In this document: one piece after another, positions 53,124 to 62,237 of the stretch | Position numbering within the stretch: position 1 is the stretch's first letter | Layout of the letters: every line of letters starts with the position of its first letter | NCBI RefSeq assembly: GCF_900564155.1 | Contig: NZ_LS999839.1 | Span: 4,771,097 to 4,835,096, forward strand | Direction of reading: 5' to 3' | Length of the DNA stretch: 64,000 bases | Source: Pedobacter schmidteae | GTDB lineage: Bacteria > Bacteroidota > Bacteroidia > Sphingobacteriales > Sphingobacteriaceae | Made by a program: the position numbers and the translations under genes | Notes under the pieces: model-generated | Told to the model about the DNA's origin: nothing | The model's input: the letters and a program-made list of their open reading frames with translations, nothing else | The model's database searches: none

Positions 53124-54344
53124 TTAATATGGAGTAACATATACTTTCCTTCCTTCAACTTTAAACCGAACCATGTTTACAGATTCAATAAAATCCAGAA
53201 CAGAGGAAAGGTTTTTCTTTCTTGAAATCCAGCCACCAGCCTGCAGATCTTTGGGAAGAGATTTATCGTATATCATTTCCACGTTATACCATCTTTCAAT
53301 TTTTCTGAGCGCGGTCCGGAAATCAACATTTTTAAAAGAAAAATCTCCTTCTTTCCAATCGGTTACATTGTCTGTATTGGTCAGTTTAATCTGCAGGTTC
53401 CCGGATGTATTCTGTGCCTGTTGACCGGGTTTCAAAATCTCCTGCCGGGCTGAGGTATTTAAGCGGATAGAGCCTTCGAGAAGAGTGGTTGCGATATAGG
53501 GTTCATTTTCGTAAGCATTGATATTGAAGTGCGTGCCCAGGACTTCAACCTCCTGCCCGCCAGACCTTACTATAAAAGGATGCCGGTGATCTCTGGAAAT
53601 TTCAAAATAAGCTTCGCCTTTTAAATTGACCACCCGTCGGCCATCTTCAATTAAACTGGTCATGTATTTAAGTTCAGAAGCTGCATTGAGCCAAACTCTG
53701 GACCCATCGGGAAGGGAAATGGAATACATCTGCCCATTGGATGTTGCCAGGGTATTGACCTGGTTTTCTTTCGCAGTTTTTGAATCCATGTGATATATCA
53801 GTTCGCCATCGCTTCCTTTTTCAATCTTCACCCCCGCCTGTCTGGCAATCTCGCCATTGCTTACTTCCTGCAGATGTATGGTTTTGCCATCGGCAAGTGT
53901 TAATGTAGCCCCATTATGGCCAGCGGGAACATCCCGGGCAACAAGATCTTTATGATTTGCCGCCGGGAACCGGTTTTTGAAAAAGGCAAAAGTTAAGCAA
54001 GACAATACCACAACAATACTTGCCGCAATGGACAATTGGCGCCAGCCCACACGCCTGGAGATGGTTTTCAAAGGCAATACATGGTCTGTTTCCCTCGTTT
54101 CCTGGCCGGCTTCTTTGAAAATAAATCCAAGAATTTTGTTTTGTTTCTCTTCTTCGAGCAGGTATGAGGATAGTGGATGTTCAGTCGCATCAGGGATCAG
54201 ACTTTTTACTTCATAGGCAAACATAGGGTCGTTAACGTATCCCCACAGCTCCTGTTTTTCCCTATCTTCAATATCTTGCTCAAAGTAAAGCACCATCAAC
54301 TCTTTTAGCCTGGCAGTTGATTTTCTATTTCCATTCGGATCCAT
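53124..54344 (-). CDS. FecR family anti-sigma factor, locus 4
   Basis: 406 residues: an N-terminal anti-sigma region, one membrane helix (LSIAASIVVVLSCLTFAFF), a FecR domain (RVWLNAASELKYM, NLKGEAYFEISRD, EVEVLGTHFNINAY) and a DUF4974 C-terminus (KIERWYNVEMIYDK). It follows its sigma gene by 113 bases, a gap that contains an ECF-promoter-like element. Confidence 0.93.
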   Translation of the reverse strand: MDPNGNRKSTARLKELMVLYFEQDIEDREKQELWGYVNDPMFAYEVKSLIPDATEHPLSSYLLEEEKQNKILGFIFKEAGQETRETDHVLPLKTISRRVGWRQLSIAASIVVVLSCLTFAFFKNRFPAANHKDLVARDVPAGHNGATLTLADGKTIHLQEVSNGEIARQAGVKIEKGSDGELIYHMDSKTAKENQVNTLATSNGQMYSISLPDGSRVWLNAASELKYMTSLIEDGRRVVNLKGEAYFEISRDHRHPFIVRSGGQEVEVLGTHFNINAYENEPYIATTLLEGSIRLNTSARQEILKPGQQAQNTSGNLQIKLTNTDNVTDWKEGDFSFKNVDFRTALRKIERWYNVEMIYDKSLPKDLQAGGWISRKKNLSSVLDFIESVNMVRFKVEGRKVYVTPY

Positions 54345-54377
54345 ATGCGCGCTTTGTATTGTCCATTTATTAGTATT

Positions 54378-54407
54378 GACACAAAGCTCAAACTAAATGG
54401 GGATACA
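54378..54407 (-). promoter_or_regulatory. ECF-promoter-like element before fecR, locus 4
   Basis: On the minus strand: TGTATCCCCATTT, a spacer and CTTTGTGTC, ending 33 bases before the fecR start. Similar in layout to the loci 2, 3 and 5 elements. Confidence 0.5.
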
Positions 54408-54457
54408 GAATTGCATTTTTTTTAAAAAAAAGTAAATTTTATATAAAAAATGCTTTG

Positions 54458-55042
54458 CTAAGCAAATAGGATAGCAAAAAGAAGGGTATAGACAATCCCT
54501 CTGGCCCTGAAATGGCTACGGATTTTTTTGATGGCCTCTTTCATATGCGAATGCACAGTTTCATAAGATATTTTCATTTGGAGGGCCGCTTCCTGATACT
54601 TCAAGCCCTGTACATGGCACAACTCATAAGCAATACGTTGCTGAGGCGTAAGCAAACCAAGTGCCTGTTCCAAAATAACTGAAGCTTCTTTAAGGTCGAC
54701 CATCTCGTCAGTGGTATGTGCTATTTCTTTGTTCTCTATACGATCCATCGATTTTGCATCCTGAGCCAACTGACGAAGTATGTTAAAGGAGTGGTTTCTT
54801 ACGATCCGGTTCAGATAAGCACCAAAATTTTCAACTTCATCCAGTTTTTCCCGTTTTTGCCAGATCTTGAAAAATATATCCTGAACAAGCTCCTCGGCCC
54901 AATAATCAGAATGTGTTAGTCGCCGGCCAGCGCTGTAAACATAGTGATTGTATTTTTTGAACAGCAATGTAAAGGCATGCCGATCACCTGCCGCTATATC
55001 TAGCAGCAACTGTTTTTCTTCATCGGATACATTGTGGGCCAT
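54458..55042 (-). CDS. ECF RNA polymerase sigma-70 factor, locus 4
   Basis: 194 residues. Region 2 spans about residues 20-90 (WAEELVQDIFFKIWQKREKL) and region 4 about 125-178 (LTPQQRIAYELCHVQGLKYQEAALQMKISYETV). The C-terminal tail is hydrophobic. It is divergent from the locus 5 sigma gene across 268 bases (55043-55310), where no other gene is seen. Confidence 0.93.
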   Translation of the reverse strand: MAHNVSDEEKQLLLDIAAGDRHAFTLLFKKYNHYVYSAGRRLTHSDYWAEELVQDIFFKIWQKREKLDEVENFGAYLNRIVRNHSFNILRQLAQDAKSMDRIENKEIAHTTDEMVDLKEASVILEQALGLLTPQQRIAYELCHVQGLKYQEAALQMKISYETVHSHMKEAIKKIRSHFRARGIVYTLLFAILFA

Positions 55043-55310
55043 ATAATCTGGCCCTAAAACTACGAAAAATCTTTCTTTTCAAATCTTTTAATATATACCT
55101 GGCCCTTTGGTATAGTCTGTTTCGGTACACTGTCCATTTTCGACCGTAGTGGTCAATAGCAGCTGCCAGGTCCCCTTTAGCTGAACCAACGGCTTCTCGT
55201 TTTTAGCAGAATTGCATGATAAAAAATAATATTATATTTTTACAATATAAATAAATGTACAATAAATTATCTTAGTTTAGAGGGCTGAAATCAACTGGCA
55301 CTGAGAAGAT

Positions 55311-55841
55311 ATGTCTTCCGAGATTGATAAAAGTTTATTCGTAAAGAACTACAAAGCATTATGCTATTTCGCCTGGGAAATGGTCAATGATACCGATCTT
55401 GCTGAAGATTTGGTTCAGGATGCTTATGTGAGTTTTTTTAAGCACAGACAATCTATTTCCAATGATGAGCAGGCCATCAAATCCTTCCTCTATTCGGCTA
55501 TACGCAATGCAGTTTATAATCTGAACCGTAAATCAAAAACGATACAAAAATATTTTCAGCGACAGGATTTTTCGGACATTGATGAAATCGATTACGAACA
55601 CATGGTGATCAGAGCGGAGTTCATGTCTAAAGTACATCTGATTGTAGCAGAACTTCCTGAGGCCTCCCGGAAAATTTTTAAATTAAGTTATTTAGACGGG
55701 CTCTCTAATCAGGAAATATCAGATCAGCTGTCTTTATCTGTCAATACGATAAAAACTCAAAAACAGAGGGCTTTACGTGTTTTAAAACAAAAAATACGTC
55801 CCGAGTTATATGTGGTTTTTGCCATGTTATTTTTTCGTTAA
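55311..55841 (+). CDS. ECF RNA polymerase sigma-70 factor, locus 5
   Basis: 176 residues. Region 2 spans about residues 12-75 (DLAEDLVQDAYVSFFKHRQSI) and region 4 about 118-165 (LPEASRKIFKLSYLDGLSNQEISDQLSLSVNTI). It is the first gene of locus 5, read divergently from the locus 4 sigma gene. A promoter-like 35-base motif follows it and recurs before fecR. Confidence 0.93.
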   Translation: MSSEIDKSLFVKNYKALCYFAWEMVNDTDLAEDLVQDAYVSFFKHRQSISNDEQAIKSFLYSAIRNAVYNLNRKSKTIQKYFQRQDFSDIDEIDYEHMVIRAEFMSKVHLIVAELPEASRKIFKLSYLDGLSNQEISDQLSLSVNTIKTQKQRALRVLKQKIRPELYVVFAMLFFR

Positions 55842-55854
55842 AATTTAGTTAACT

Positions 55855-55889
55855 AATTGTCACCCGTTTTTGTGGTTTAGGTTTCTTAT
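55855..55889 (+). promoter_or_regulatory. ECF-promoter-like repeat before thioredoxin-like gene, locus 5
   Basis: A 35-base element AATTGTCACC...GGTTTCTTAT, 29 of 35 bases identical to 57215-57249. TGTCACC as -35 and GGTTTC as -10 fit the loci 2-4 ECF elements. It lies just after the sigma gene and before the thioredoxin-like gene. Confidence 0.6.
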
Positions 55890-55964
55890 ACAGCAATATG
55901 GTCCTGAACATTGAAGTGCAGGATGCTAAGTGTGTACTTAAGATCATCTGGATTGAAGAATTTT

Positions 55965-57194
55965 ATGAATAACAGAAACTGGAAAACCCTTTTATTAGGG
56001 TTTTGTATAATTGTATGTGGATTTGAAAGCAAATCTCAGGGAATTAATTTTCAACATAACCTGGAGGAAGCCATCAGGCAAGCAAAAAAGGAGAAAAAAA
56101 TGATTTTTGTAGATTTTTATACTTCCTGGTGTGCACCTTGTAAAGTAATGTCTAATGAAATTTTCACTAAAAAAGAAGTTGGTGATTTTTATAATCAAAT
56201 GCTTGTTAACGTTAAGATTCAATGCGATGACAAAGGATATGGTGTAGCGTTAGGTAAGCATTACAATATACACGCTTATCCTACTTTAATGTTTTTGGAT
56301 ACAGCAGGCAATACTGTTCATTCCTTTGCTGGTGGATTAGATGCACAGGGCTTTATTCAATTGGGTAAAACAGCTTTGGATCCCCGTAAAAATCAGATGG
56401 TATTGGTCAAAGAATGGGATTCTGGCAATCGGACACAAGCCTTTATGACTAAATATTTCAAGACACTGGTTCAATCCTATCGGTCAGATAAGGCGAAATA
56501 TGATTTTGAAAAATACTTTACATCACTTTCCCGGAAAGAGCGGGCTTCAACCAATACGTTTGAACTGATGCAGATAGTTAAGAGCGCACCGTTTTCCGCT
56601 CCATTCGAGTATATGGAGATGAATAAAAAGGATTATTATGAGCAATTGGGAAAGAAAAAGATAGACAGTACAATTGCGACCTCCTATCTCTGGTACTTTA
56701 AAAATTTGCAGGCTTCCGGGTTTAGCAATAAGGATCTCAGTGAGTTCAAAAATAAAATGGAGCTATTTAAGCGCAAAAAATATCCTTTCTATGATGAGTA
56801 TGCTGCTTTTTACCAGGTTTTTGATTCCTATGACGCTCAAGGTAAGGATGATATTAAACTCTACATAGATAGAGGTAATGATTTTCTGAAAAAATATGGG
56901 ATGAATAATGATGCCTATACTATTTCTCTGACTCATATACTGGGAAATTTGACCTCTGGTAAAGATAAGGGCGCCGCAGGTATAACGTGGATGGAGTTGT
57001 TACTTAAACGCAACCAGGATCCAAAATATTTAAGCACCTATTTTTATATCTTATGGCGTAATTCGCGCTGGGATCAGGCACTTGAAGTAGGTGAGCAGAT
57101 CAGAGAAAACCAAATCAAAGCTAATCGCCCTACTACAGATATTGATAAGCAGATTAAAATGGTTAGTGATCAAAAATCAAAGTATGTTAATTAA
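55965..57194 (+). CDS. Thioredoxin-like (Thioredoxin_7) periplasmic protein, locus 5
   Basis: 409 residues from the ATG at 55965 (MNNRNW...; the frame is open from 55911). A signal peptide (LLLGFCIIVCGFESKSQG) leads to a thioredoxin-fold domain at about residues 30-140 with YTSWCAPCK, followed by a helical C-terminal domain of about 260 residues. It probably acts in the periplasm as a thiol reductase. Its position between the sigma gene and fecR, under its own copy of the ECF-promoter-like element, is unusual: in the other loci thiol proteins come last. Confidence 0.9.
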   Translation: MNNRNWKTLLLGFCIIVCGFESKSQGINFQHNLEEAIRQAKKEKKMIFVDFYTSWCAPCKVMSNEIFTKKEVGDFYNQMLVNVKIQCDDKGYGVALGKHYNIHAYPTLMFLDTAGNTVHSFAGGLDAQGFIQLGKTALDPRKNQMVLVKEWDSGNRTQAFMTKYFKTLVQSYRSDKAKYDFEKYFTSLSRKERASTNTFELMQIVKSAPFSAPFEYMEMNKKDYYEQLGKKKIDSTIATSYLWYFKNLQASGFSNKDLSEFKNKMELFKRKKYPFYDEYAAFYQVFDSYDAQGKDDIKLYIDRGNDFLKKYGMNNDAYTISLTHILGNLTSGKDKGAAGITWMELLLKRNQDPKYLSTYFYILWRNSRWDQALEVGEQIRENQIKANRPTTDIDKQIKMVSDQKSKYVN

Positions 57195-57214
57195 TTATTT
57201 AAAAAAAATTAAAT

Positions 57215-57249
57215 AATTGTCACCTCATTTTGAAGTTTCGGTTTCTTAT
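57215..57249 (+). promoter_or_regulatory. ECF-promoter-like repeat before fecR, locus 5
   Basis: The second copy of the 35-base element, 29 of 35 identical to 55855-55889, ending 9 bases before the fecR ATG. The spacing suggests a very short leader. Confidence 0.6.
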
Positions 57250-57258
57250 GTTTAGTTT

Positions 57259-58407
57259 ATGAAGAATAACGCAGTTAATATAGCTAAGTTGATTATCAAG
57301 AAGTTTCATGGTAGTCTTACAGAGGATGAAGATAATGTCCTTTCCAAATGGCGTGAAGGCGATTTACGAAATAAGTCTTTTTTAGAAGATTTAGAGAAAA
57401 AGTCAGCTGAAGGAATTGATACATCAATCTTTAATAAATTCGATGAAGCGGCAGCCTGGGAATCGGTGCTTAAAAAACAACAAAGAAGGGCTACATTATT
57501 CATGTGGAGGTCAATAGCTGCAGTACTCGCAGTCCTGGTGTCCATAACAATATATTTTGTGACCTATCACTTTGATAGTGGTTCTGAGCGAATTGTTAGT
57601 AGTAAAGATGCTAAATACAAAAATGACGTGTTACCTGCAATTTTGGGTGCGAAAGTAATTCGTGCCGATGGATCGGAGATCAAAGTAGCGGATAATATTC
57701 TTTTTTCTGTTGATGGTCATATGAGCAATTCATCTGCTGAAACTATTAATAACGAAGAAGAATTACTGACTAAACTAAATACGCTTGTAGTACCTGCCGC
57801 AAACTATATCAATTTAACGCTGGCAGACGGGACAAAAGTATGGGTTAATGCGAATAGCCGATTGAATTTCCCATCAAAATTTGTAGGAAATGAAAGACGT
57901 GTGGTGTTAGAAGGTGAGGCTTATTTTGAGGTGGCTAAAGATGCTGAACGACCATTTTATGTAGAAAGTAAAGGTGCTGAAATTAAAGTGTTAGGTACAC
58001 ACTTCAATGTAATGGCCTATTCCAATCAATTGACAACTACTCTGGTAGAGGGTAGTGTAAAAATTTCTAAAGGGAGTAAATCGATGATGTTACTTCCGGG
58101 AGAGCGGGCAGATATAGACGGTTCATTGATTGATATAAAACGAGCTGATTTTCAAAAAGAACTGGCCTGGAAAAATAATACATTTTATTTCAAAGGCGAT
58201 AATATAGTAAAGATCGCTCAGCAATTACAATCCTGGTATGGTTTGGAAGTTTCATTTTCAAATGATATTTCATTAATACAAACCTATACCGGGGAAATCC
58301 GTAGAGATGCTAATCTTTCGGAGGTGTTGAATATGCTGGAATTTGTAAGTGATTTAGAATTTAAAATAGATCAAAATAAGTTGTTAATCTCTAAACGAAA
58401 AATATGA
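57259..58407 (+). CDS. FecR family anti-sigma factor, locus 5
   Basis: 382 residues: an N-terminal anti-sigma region, one membrane helix (SIAAVLAVLVSITIYFV), a FecR domain (KVWVNANSRLNFPSKF, LEGEAYFEVAKD, EIKVLGTHFNVMAY) and a DUF4974 C-terminus (QLQSWYGLEVSFSND). A copy of the ECF-promoter-like motif is directly upstream. Confidence 0.93.
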   Translation: MKNNAVNIAKLIIKKFHGSLTEDEDNVLSKWREGDLRNKSFLEDLEKKSAEGIDTSIFNKFDEAAAWESVLKKQQRRATLFMWRSIAAVLAVLVSITIYFVTYHFDSGSERIVSSKDAKYKNDVLPAILGAKVIRADGSEIKVADNILFSVDGHMSNSSAETINNEEELLTKLNTLVVPAANYINLTLADGTKVWVNANSRLNFPSKFVGNERRVVLEGEAYFEVAKDAERPFYVESKGAEIKVLGTHFNVMAYSNQLTTTLVEGSVKISKGSKSMMLLPGERADIDGSLIDIKRADFQKELAWKNNTFYFKGDNIVKIAQQLQSWYGLEVSFSNDISLIQTYTGEIRRDANLSEVLNMLEFVSDLEFKIDQNKLLISKRKI

Positions 58408-58444
58408 CATAAAGTTACCTGACTAAACCGCCTATAACGCTCAG

Positions 58445-58523
58445 AAATAAGACAGAGGTGTGGCTGCACCCCTGTCAAGATTATTAAGCTAACTGAAGAA
58501 TTAAACAATTTACATTAACTCAA
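58445..58523 (-). ncRNA. Predicted cis-antisense sRNA opposite susC leader, locus 5
   Basis: On the minus strand TACATTTG (58529-58536) overlaps the susC ATG, with TTT 20 bases upstream as in locus 1. A hairpin at 58451-58476 (5 and 4 bp around one mismatch) is followed by TTATTT. Predicted length about 80 bases. The terminator is weaker than in loci 1-3. Same geometry although the locus is in the other orientation. Confidence 0.42.
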
Positions 58524-58535
58524 TTACTCAAATGT

Positions 58536-61500
58536 ATGAATAACTTATCATTTGGTAAAGGGCCTGGTACGCGTATGTGCCTGCCTTTTCCAATAATTTT
58601 CCGGATTATGAAAATAACAACAGCTTTAATGTTGATTTTTATGACCTGTGCATATGGTAGTGGAAAAGCACAAAAAGTATCACTTTCCCTTCGTAATGCC
58701 AAGTTAGAGGAAGCTTTTAAAGAAATCAGCAAGCAAACCAGGTACAAGTTTTTGTACAATGATGCCTTGTTGAAAAATGTAGGACCAATTACCCTGAATG
58801 TTGAAAATGAGGGGCTGTTACAAGTGATGTCAAAATTATTATCTAACCGCAATATGGTGTATAAGATTATTGACCAGACCATTAGTATAAGCGCAGGTGG
58901 AACATCCGGGGAGGTGGTACAGGAACCCGTTAAAGGTATCGTAAAGGATGAAGACGGCCCTCTGGTAGGGGCCTCTGTTGTGGTAAAGGGCACAACCATT
59001 ACCACCAGTACCAACTCCAAAGGTGAGTTTAGTATCAATGCGCCTGCAAATGCCACCTTAATAGTACGTTTTGTTGGTTATAAACAAAAAGAAGTTGCGG
59101 TTGCAAATAAGAAAAATATTACGATTCAACTGGAGATGGACAATCAAACCTTAAATGCGGTGAATGTAGTGTCTACCGGTTATCAGAATATTGATAGAAA
59201 GTTGTTTACCGGTGCCGCCACTAAGGTAAAAGCCAGCGATGTAGCGCGTGCAGGTGTTCCTGATATTTCGAGAATGTTAGAAGGTCAGGTAGCGGGTGTT
59301 TCCATTCAAAACGTTTCGGGTACATTTGGTGCAGCACCAAAGATACGAGTACGTGGGGCTACTTCTATTTCCGGAGATAATAAACCACTATGGGTCATCG
59401 ATGGAATTGTACTTGAGGATATTGTTAACATTTCCAATGAAGCACTTTCTACGGGAGATCCAAATACACTGATCGGTTCTTCGGTGGCGGGATTAAATCC
59501 AGACGATATCGAGAGTTTCAATATCTTGAAAGATGCGGCAGCTACAGCTATGTACGGTGCACGTGCCATGAATGGTGTTATTATTGTGACGACCAAAAAA
59601 GGAAGAAATACTGAGGGTGCACCACAGCTCAACTACAGCACTACGATGAGTGTTTACAGCAAACCCAGGTATGAGCAGTTTAATATGATGAACTCCGGAC
59701 AGCAGATGAATGTGCTATTGGAGATGGAGCGAAAAGGATACCTTGCTCATGCAGCCTCTAAAAATTCAAAAGATGGCGGAGTCTTTAATAAGATGTATGA
59801 TCAGATGTATATATATAATCCGATCGATGATTCCTTCGCCTTACGTAATGATGTTGCCAGCAGACAGCAATTCTTAAAGCGTTATGCCGATGCCAACACA
59901 GATTGGTTTGACGTGTTATTTAAAAATTCCCTGATGCAGGAGCACTCGCTGAGCTATTCATCGGGTAACTCCAAATCCCAAACCTATGCTTCAACCAGCT
60001 TTACCAATGATGGTGGGCAGACCGTTGGTGATCGGGTAAAACGCTTTACAGCAAACTTACGCACGAGCTTCAAATTGAGCGAAAAATTCTCTGGCGAGCT
60101 GTTGTTCAATGGCTCTATTCGCGATCAGCGTACCCCAGGTACATTGACCAGAGGCGCAAACACATCGACCGGCGGATTCTCCAGAAACTTCGATATCAAT
60201 CCTTATTCTTATGCGATGAATACCAGTCGTTTGATGACTCCTTATAATGAGGATGGATCTTTAGAGTATTTCAGGCGTAATTTTGCCCCATTCAATATCC
60301 TGAATGAGCTGGAGAATAATTATATCGAACTGGGATTAAATGAACTTAAGGTACAGGCCGGTTTTAAATATAAAATACTTCCACAATTGACCTACTCTGC
60401 TGATGGTTCTTATCGTTATGCCTCCACTATGAGGAAGCACTATGTAAAGGAAAATTCCAATATGGTACTGGCTTATCAGGCACACGGTAATGATCCATTT
60501 ATTATGGAAAACAATCCATTCTTATTCAGAGATCCTAACTTACCAACAGCAGCGTTGCCATTTGTGACACTACCTGATGGAGGCTTCTATAATGTCAATA
60601 GCGATAATCTAAAGAGTTACTATGTCCGTAATAATTTAGAGTATGATGTAAAATTTAACGAAAAACATCGTCTGAATTTATTTGGATCGATTGAGCTACG
60701 TTCGACTGACAGGCAATACGACAATTTTGATGGTGTAGGCTATCAATATACTAACGCGGGCCTTGTACACCCCGACTACAAATACTTTCAAGATGCGATG
60801 TACCAAAATCGACCATACTACGGAATGGGCTATTCGAAGGATCGCTTTGCTGCCATGATGTTCCGCGGTGCATATGCCTTTGCAGATAAATACAGTTTCA
60901 ATTTCACTACCCGTATAGATCGGTCGAATATGCTGGGCAAAACTACAGCCAAAAGTAAGGCACTAGGCTGGTTGCCAACCTGGAATGTTTCAGCCGCATG
61001 GGATATCGACCAGGAAAAATTCTTTAAACAAGACAATTGGTTAATAGGCGGTGCCCGTATCCGCGGTACCTACGGTTTGGTAGCCAACTTAGGAAATGCC
61101 CGGAACAAATCTGTTTTATACTTTAATGGCATCACCATGAGACCGATTGAAGCCGATAAAGAACAGTACGTCAATATCGCGTCCCTGGAAAATGCTGACC
61201 TAACCTGGGAAAAACTATACGAAGGCAATATCGGGGCGGATCTTGCCATGTTTAACAGGAAAATTGATGTCACCCTGGATTATTACAGACGCGACATTTT
61301 CGATTTGATAGGACCTATAACTACATCTGGTTTAGGTGGTCAGGTAATCAAGACCGCAAACTATGCAACCATGTCGGGACAGGGCTTTGAAGCTACTATA
61401 GCGGGATATCCAATCAAAAAAGGAGACTTCAGGTGGCGTTCTTCGTTCAATTTCGGATTGAATAAAAACAAAATCACGAAATTAGAAATTAACCCGGTCA

Positions 61501-62219
61501 TCAATGACCTGGTACGTGCTGAAGGAGGCCCGCTGGAAGGCTATTCCCAACGCGGTTTATTCTCCGTTCAATTTGACGGGTTAAATCCGGAATATGGTTA
61601 TCCTACATTTATTTCCGAAACAGGCGAACACAATGCACTACGCCTTGATTTCCAGAGTACAAAAAAAGATTTCTTAAAATACCACGGACCGGTAGATCCG
61701 ACGTTCACAGGAGGTTTTTATAACCAATGGGCCTATAAAAACTTCTCTTTATCTGCATTGCTCACCTTTAGTGCAGGAAACTATGTGCGTTTGGCCCCTG
61801 TTTTTGGATCAGAAATGAGCGATGACATCGGTATGAACAAAGAGTGGTTGAATAGATGGATGGTACCTGGTGATGAAAAATATACCAATATACCAGCAAC
61901 CATCGATCCACTGGTTGCTTTCTATCAGATGCCAACTAACCCGGGGTATCCATATAGTGCTTACAACCTGTCTGATGTGCGTGTAGCAAAAGGAGATTTT
62001 ATCCGTCTGAAAAATATCACCCTTGGTTACAGTTTACCTAAATCTATAACAGAACGATTAAAAATGCGAAATATAGATATAGCCATTGTGGGTAATAATA
62101 TTGCCTTATTGTATGCTGATAAGAAGTTAAATGGAGCTGATCCAGAATTCTTTGGTAGTGGAGGGGTAGCTTTGCCGGTGCCAAGACAGTTTACATTTTC
62201 CCTAAAAGCTGGTTTTTAA
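58536..62219 (+). CDS. SusC/RagA TonB-linked outer-membrane protein with STN domain, locus 5
   Basis: 1227 residues. It has a signal peptide (ITTALMLIFMTCAYGSGKAQ), an STN domain (about residues 50-120, AKLEEAFKEISKQTRYKFLYN), a carboxypeptidase-regulatory-like domain (about 132-205), a plug from VNVVSTGYQNIDRKLFTGA, and a barrel ending RQFTFSLKAGF. The STGYQNIDRKLFTGA plug type goes with HExxH lipoproteins, which matches the last gene of the window. A Met at residue 26 (IMKITTAL) would give a shorter start. Confidence 0.95.
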   Translation: MNNLSFGKGPGTRMCLPFPIIFRIMKITTALMLIFMTCAYGSGKAQKVSLSLRNAKLEEAFKEISKQTRYKFLYNDALLKNVGPITLNVENEGLLQVMSKLLSNRNMVYKIIDQTISISAGGTSGEVVQEPVKGIVKDEDGPLVGASVVVKGTTITTSTNSKGEFSINAPANATLIVRFVGYKQKEVAVANKKNITIQLEMDNQTLNAVNVVSTGYQNIDRKLFTGAATKVKASDVARAGVPDISRMLEGQVAGVSIQNVSGTFGAAPKIRVRGATSISGDNKPLWVIDGIVLEDIVNISNEALSTGDPNTLIGSSVAGLNPDDIESFNILKDAAATAMYGARAMNGVIIVTTKKGRNTEGAPQLNYSTTMSVYSKPRYEQFNMMNSGQQMNVLLEMERKGYLAHAASKNSKDGGVFNKMYDQMYIYNPIDDSFALRNDVASRQQFLKRYADANTDWFDVLFKNSLMQEHSLSYSSGNSKSQTYASTSFTNDGGQTVGDRVKRFTANLRTSFKLSEKFSGELLFNGSIRDQRTPGTLTRGANTSTGGFSRNFDINPYSYAMNTSRLMTPYNEDGSLEYFRRNFAPFNILNELENNYIELGLNELKVQAGFKYKILPQLTYSADGSYRYASTMRKHYVKENSNMVLAYQAHGNDPFIMENNPFLFRDPNLPTAALPFVTLPDGGFYNVNSDNLKSYYVRNNLEYDVKFNEKHRLNLFGSIELRSTDRQYDNFDGVGYQYTNAGLVHPDYKYFQDAMYQNRPYYGMGYSKDRFAAMMFRGAYAFADKYSFNFTTRIDRSNMLGKTTAKSKALGWLPTWNVSAAWDIDQEKFFKQDNWLIGGARIRGTYGLVANLGNARNKSVLYFNGITMRPIEADKEQYVNIASLENADLTWEKLYEGNIGADLAMFNRKIDVTLDYYRRDIFDLIGPITTSGLGGQVIKTANYATMSGQGFEATIAGYPIKKGDFRWRSSFNFGLNKNKITKLEINPVINDLVRAEGGPLEGYSQRGLFSVQFDGLNPEYGYPTFISETGEHNALRLDFQSTKKDFLKYHGPVDPTFTGGFYNQWAYKNFSLSALLTFSAGNYVRLAPVFGSEMSDDIGMNKEWLNRWMVPGDEKYTNIPATIDPLVAFYQMPTNPGYPYSAYNLSDVRVAKGDFIRLKNITLGYSLPKSITERLKMRNIDIAIVGNNIALLYADKKLNGADPEFFGSGGVALPVPRQFTFSLKAGF

Positions 62220-62237
62220 CGATTAAAATGCGATCTA

